A stretch of DNA of 54,940 nucleotides from Woeseiaceae bacterium. GTDB taxonomy: Bacteria; Pseudomonadota; Gammaproteobacteria; Steroidobacterales; Woeseiaceae. The notes below the pieces were generated by a model. It searched no databases. It had not been told where the DNA came from and worked only from the letters and a program-made list of their open reading frames with translations. Made by a program: the position numbers and the translations under genes. Below, in pieces: positions 53,573-54,940 of this stretch. Where the stretch lies: assembly GCA_024640365.1 (NCBI GenBank), contig JAHEFE010000016.1, positions 1 through 54,940 on the forward strand, read 5' to 3'. Each line of letters opens with the position of its first letter. Positions within the stretch are counted from its first letter, which is position 1.

Positions 53573-54088
53573 ATGGAACTCTTGAAAATGCTCAAACAAC
53601 TCTTCACGGAGCTCGGTATTCCGCCCGATTACGGTCGCGAGCTTCGGTTGCCGAAATATACCGAAGCCACGGATCTGATCGATGTCGGTCCAAATCTGGT
53701 TGGTCGCATGCAGCGGCTCACGCCGCGCGCTGCGATTCAGTGGCAGGAATTGGTGGCGGCCGCCGCCGCCGATGGTGTCCGGCTGCTAATAGTGTCGGGT
53801 TTTCGCAGTATCGACTATCAGGCCGGCCTGATTCGTAACAAGCTTGCTGCTGGCCAGCAAATTGATGAAATCCTTAAAGTTAATGCCGCTCCCGGTTACA
53901 GCGAGCACCACACTGGGCAGGCGATCGACATTGCGACGCCAGGTAGTCGTCCCCTGACGGAACAGTTTGAGGAGTCGGAAGCCTTTGCCTGGCTGCGCTC
54001 CAAAGGGCCTGAGTACGGCTTTTCGATGACGTATCCCCGAGAAAACTCATTTGGTTTCAGCTATGAGCCTTGGCACTGGACCCTTTAA
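53573..54088 (+). CDS. M15 (VanY-type) D-alanyl-D-alanine carboxypeptidase family protein
   Basis: About 171 residues. Zinc-site motifs are SGFRSIDYQAGLI, SEHHTGQAIDI (S-x-H-x-x-G-x-A-x-D) and EPWHW near the C-terminus, all typical of M15 peptidases that trim peptidoglycan D-Ala-D-Ala. No signal peptide follows from the ATG at 53573, and the longer frame to 53408 does not supply one and overlaps cmoA. This is odd for a cell-wall enzyme: it may act on cytoplasmic precursors or a cleaved product. Start uncertain; an ATG at 53588 is also possible. Confidence 0.82.
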   Translation: MELLKMLKQLFTELGIPPDYGRELRLPKYTEATDLIDVGPNLVGRMQRLTPRAAIQWQELVAAAAADGVRLLIVSGFRSIDYQAGLIRNKLAAGQQIDEILKVNAAPGYSEHHTGQAIDIATPGSRPLTEQFEESEAFAWLRSKGPEYGFSMTYPRENSFGFSYEPWHWTL

Positions 54089-54177
54089 TATGGGCAGGGC
54101 GAATCTGGACAGGTTGCTCAGTGGGGCGCAACGCCTAAAAAATGTCCTTGGCCCCCAAAATTAAAGGTGACACAGTG

Positions 54178-54206
54178 TTGACACGCAGGCAGGACAATTA
54201 GACAAT
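54178..54206 (+). promoter_or_regulatory. sigma70 promoter of the tRNA-Tyr operon
   Basis: TTGACA (54178-54183) and GACAAT (54201-54206) separated by exactly 17 bp, about 18 bp before the tRNA-Tyr 5' end. A near-consensus promoter fits a stable-RNA operon and shows that this cluster no longer depends on transcription from an upstream tRNA-Thr gene. Confidence 0.8.
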
Positions 54207-54223
54207 AGCCGGCTTGCATCCGC

Positions 54224-54308
54224 GGAGGGGTACTCAAGCGGTCAACGAGGGCAGACTGTAAATCTGCTGGCTATGCCTACGTAGGTTCGAATCCTACCCC
54301 CTCCACCA
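54224..54308 (+). tRNA. tyrU: tRNA-Tyr (anticodon GTA)
   Basis: An 85-nt class II tRNA with a long variable arm and encoded CCA. The acceptor stem is GGAGGGG/CCCCTCC, the anticodon arm is GCAGA-CTGTAAA-TCTGC with anticodon GTA, and the T arm is GTAGG-TTCGAAT-CCTAC. It is first in a tyr-gly-thr-tuf order. The 259 bp between it and tRNA-Gly show no gene. Confidence 0.96.
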
Positions 54309-54567
54309 TTCACGGTTCAGGTGGAGCAGGTAGTGAGCAAGTATAGCAGCCTTTATGGTTGCATCTGGCTCTCGACTGTGAGGGAAAAACGCGACCCGCT
54401 GGATGCAAGTGCGGTGTGAAAACGACTCCGTTTTTGGTTTGAAGGATAGATACAATATATTGATTTTATTATGATTCCGACGGTTTTTGCGACAAAGACT
54501 GTCAGAATTTTTTTGCGCCATAGAAAAGGGCTTAGTGGCGTGAAGCACATAAACATTTGGTTAGTTG

Positions 54568-54641
54568 GCGGGTGTAGTTCAACGGTAGAACCTCAGCCTT
54601 CCAAGCTGATGATGTGGGTTCGATTCCCATCACCCGCTCCA
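54568..54641 (+). tRNA. glyT: tRNA-Gly (anticodon TCC)
   Basis: A 74-nt cloverleaf with encoded CCA. The acceptor stem is GCGGGTG/CACCCGC, the anticodon loop CTTCCAA gives anticodon TCC, and the T arm is GTGGG-TTCGATT-CCCAT. It lies between tRNA-Tyr and tRNA-Thr as in E. coli. Confidence 0.96.
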
Positions 54642-54660
54642 GATGAACGGATAGTGCAGT

Positions 54661-54735
<75 letters not shown>

Positions 54736-54819
54736 GCTAACTGGTTTTAGTGTTGGGTTTGCTGAATTTAATTTTATTTTTTTATTTTTGACAAGATTTG
54801 ATCCCAGGAGAGCAGGGGA

Positions 54820-54940
54820 ATGTCCAAAGAGAAATTTCAACGTACGAAGCCGCATGTAAACGTAGGCACGATAGGCCACGTTGACCACGGCAAGACGACC
54901 TTAACGGCGGCATTGACGAAAGTGATGGCGGAGAAGCACG
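54820..54940 (+). CDS. tuf: Elongation factor Tu, 5' part only
   Basis: The first 40 residues of EF-Tu, cut by the right window edge. It starts [20 protein letters not shown] and continues into the P-loop [10 protein letters not shown] and [13 protein letters not shown]-Tu delivers aminoacyl-tRNA to the ribosome with GTP. AGGAG and GGGGA boxes lie just before the ATG. The gene follows tRNA-Tyr/Gly/Thr, the usual tufB context. Confidence 0.98.
   Translation, partial: MSKEKFQRTKPHVNVGTIGHVDHGKTTLTAALTKVMAEKH

Overview
The window (about 51% GC by eye, densely packed with genes) looks like the chromosome of a marine or sediment gammaproteobacterium. Support for this: a complete arnBCADTEF-type lipid A modification operon, cmoA/cmoB, a TonB-dependent receptor, and a tRNA-Tyr/Gly/Thr-tuf cluster at the right edge. 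A Woeseiales/Chromatiales-like host is my guess from gene content; no rRNA or phylogenetic marker was tested.

Layout. 1-482: left-truncated WbuC-type cupin. 831-10904: an envelope block of one ArnT-like glycosyltransferase, then arnB-arnC-arnA-arnD-arnT-arnE-arnF, then a DedA-family gene. Together these make UDP-L-Ara4N, load it on undecaprenyl phosphate, flip it, attach it to lipid A, and perhaps recycle the carrier. 10995-14351 (minus): a plant-type (ALDH12-like) P5C dehydrogenase and an acyl-CoA ligase. 14431-16725 (minus): four overlapping genes encoding two DUF1538 membrane proteins, a short PII-like protein and a CBS-pair protein, which I read as a signal-gated cation antiporter. 16776-20000: a CocE-like secreted hydrolase and a divergent stand-alone formyltransferase. 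20147-22716: TonB-dependent receptor with a strong terminator. 22725-30197: lipase-like hydrolase, two GST genes, a TPR membrane protein, a CtlX-type citrullinase next to an ADI-fold arginine hydrolase, and an M61 peptidase. 30209-31226: sdpR-sdpI with an operator inside its own promoter. 31389-35481: DMT transporter, lipid kinase, plsY, birA (no DNA-binding domain) and a SPOR-like protein.

35618-54940 holds the most unusual genome structure. tRNA-Thr(TGT), which in many gammaproteobacteria directly precedes tRNA-Tyr-Gly-Thr-tuf, is about 18.5 kb away from that cluster here. Its 3' end plus terminator is duplicated as a perfect 51-bp direct repeat 165 bp downstream. Between the two tRNA loci are aidB-like and carotenoid-oxidoreductase-like genes, tRNA-Ala(CGC), a beta-barrel protein, ogt, a CurA-like reductase, an alpha/beta hydrolase, a flavin-binding split-barrel protein, a DASS transporter, a GT4/FkbM pair, an OPT transporter, a DUF6122 protein, a cupin lipoprotein, cmoAB and a VanY-like peptidase. 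The tRNA-Tyr operon has its own strong promoter.

No CRISPR array, insertion sequence, integrase or rRNA gene was seen. Intervals not listed as features are short intergenic gaps in which I could support nothing.
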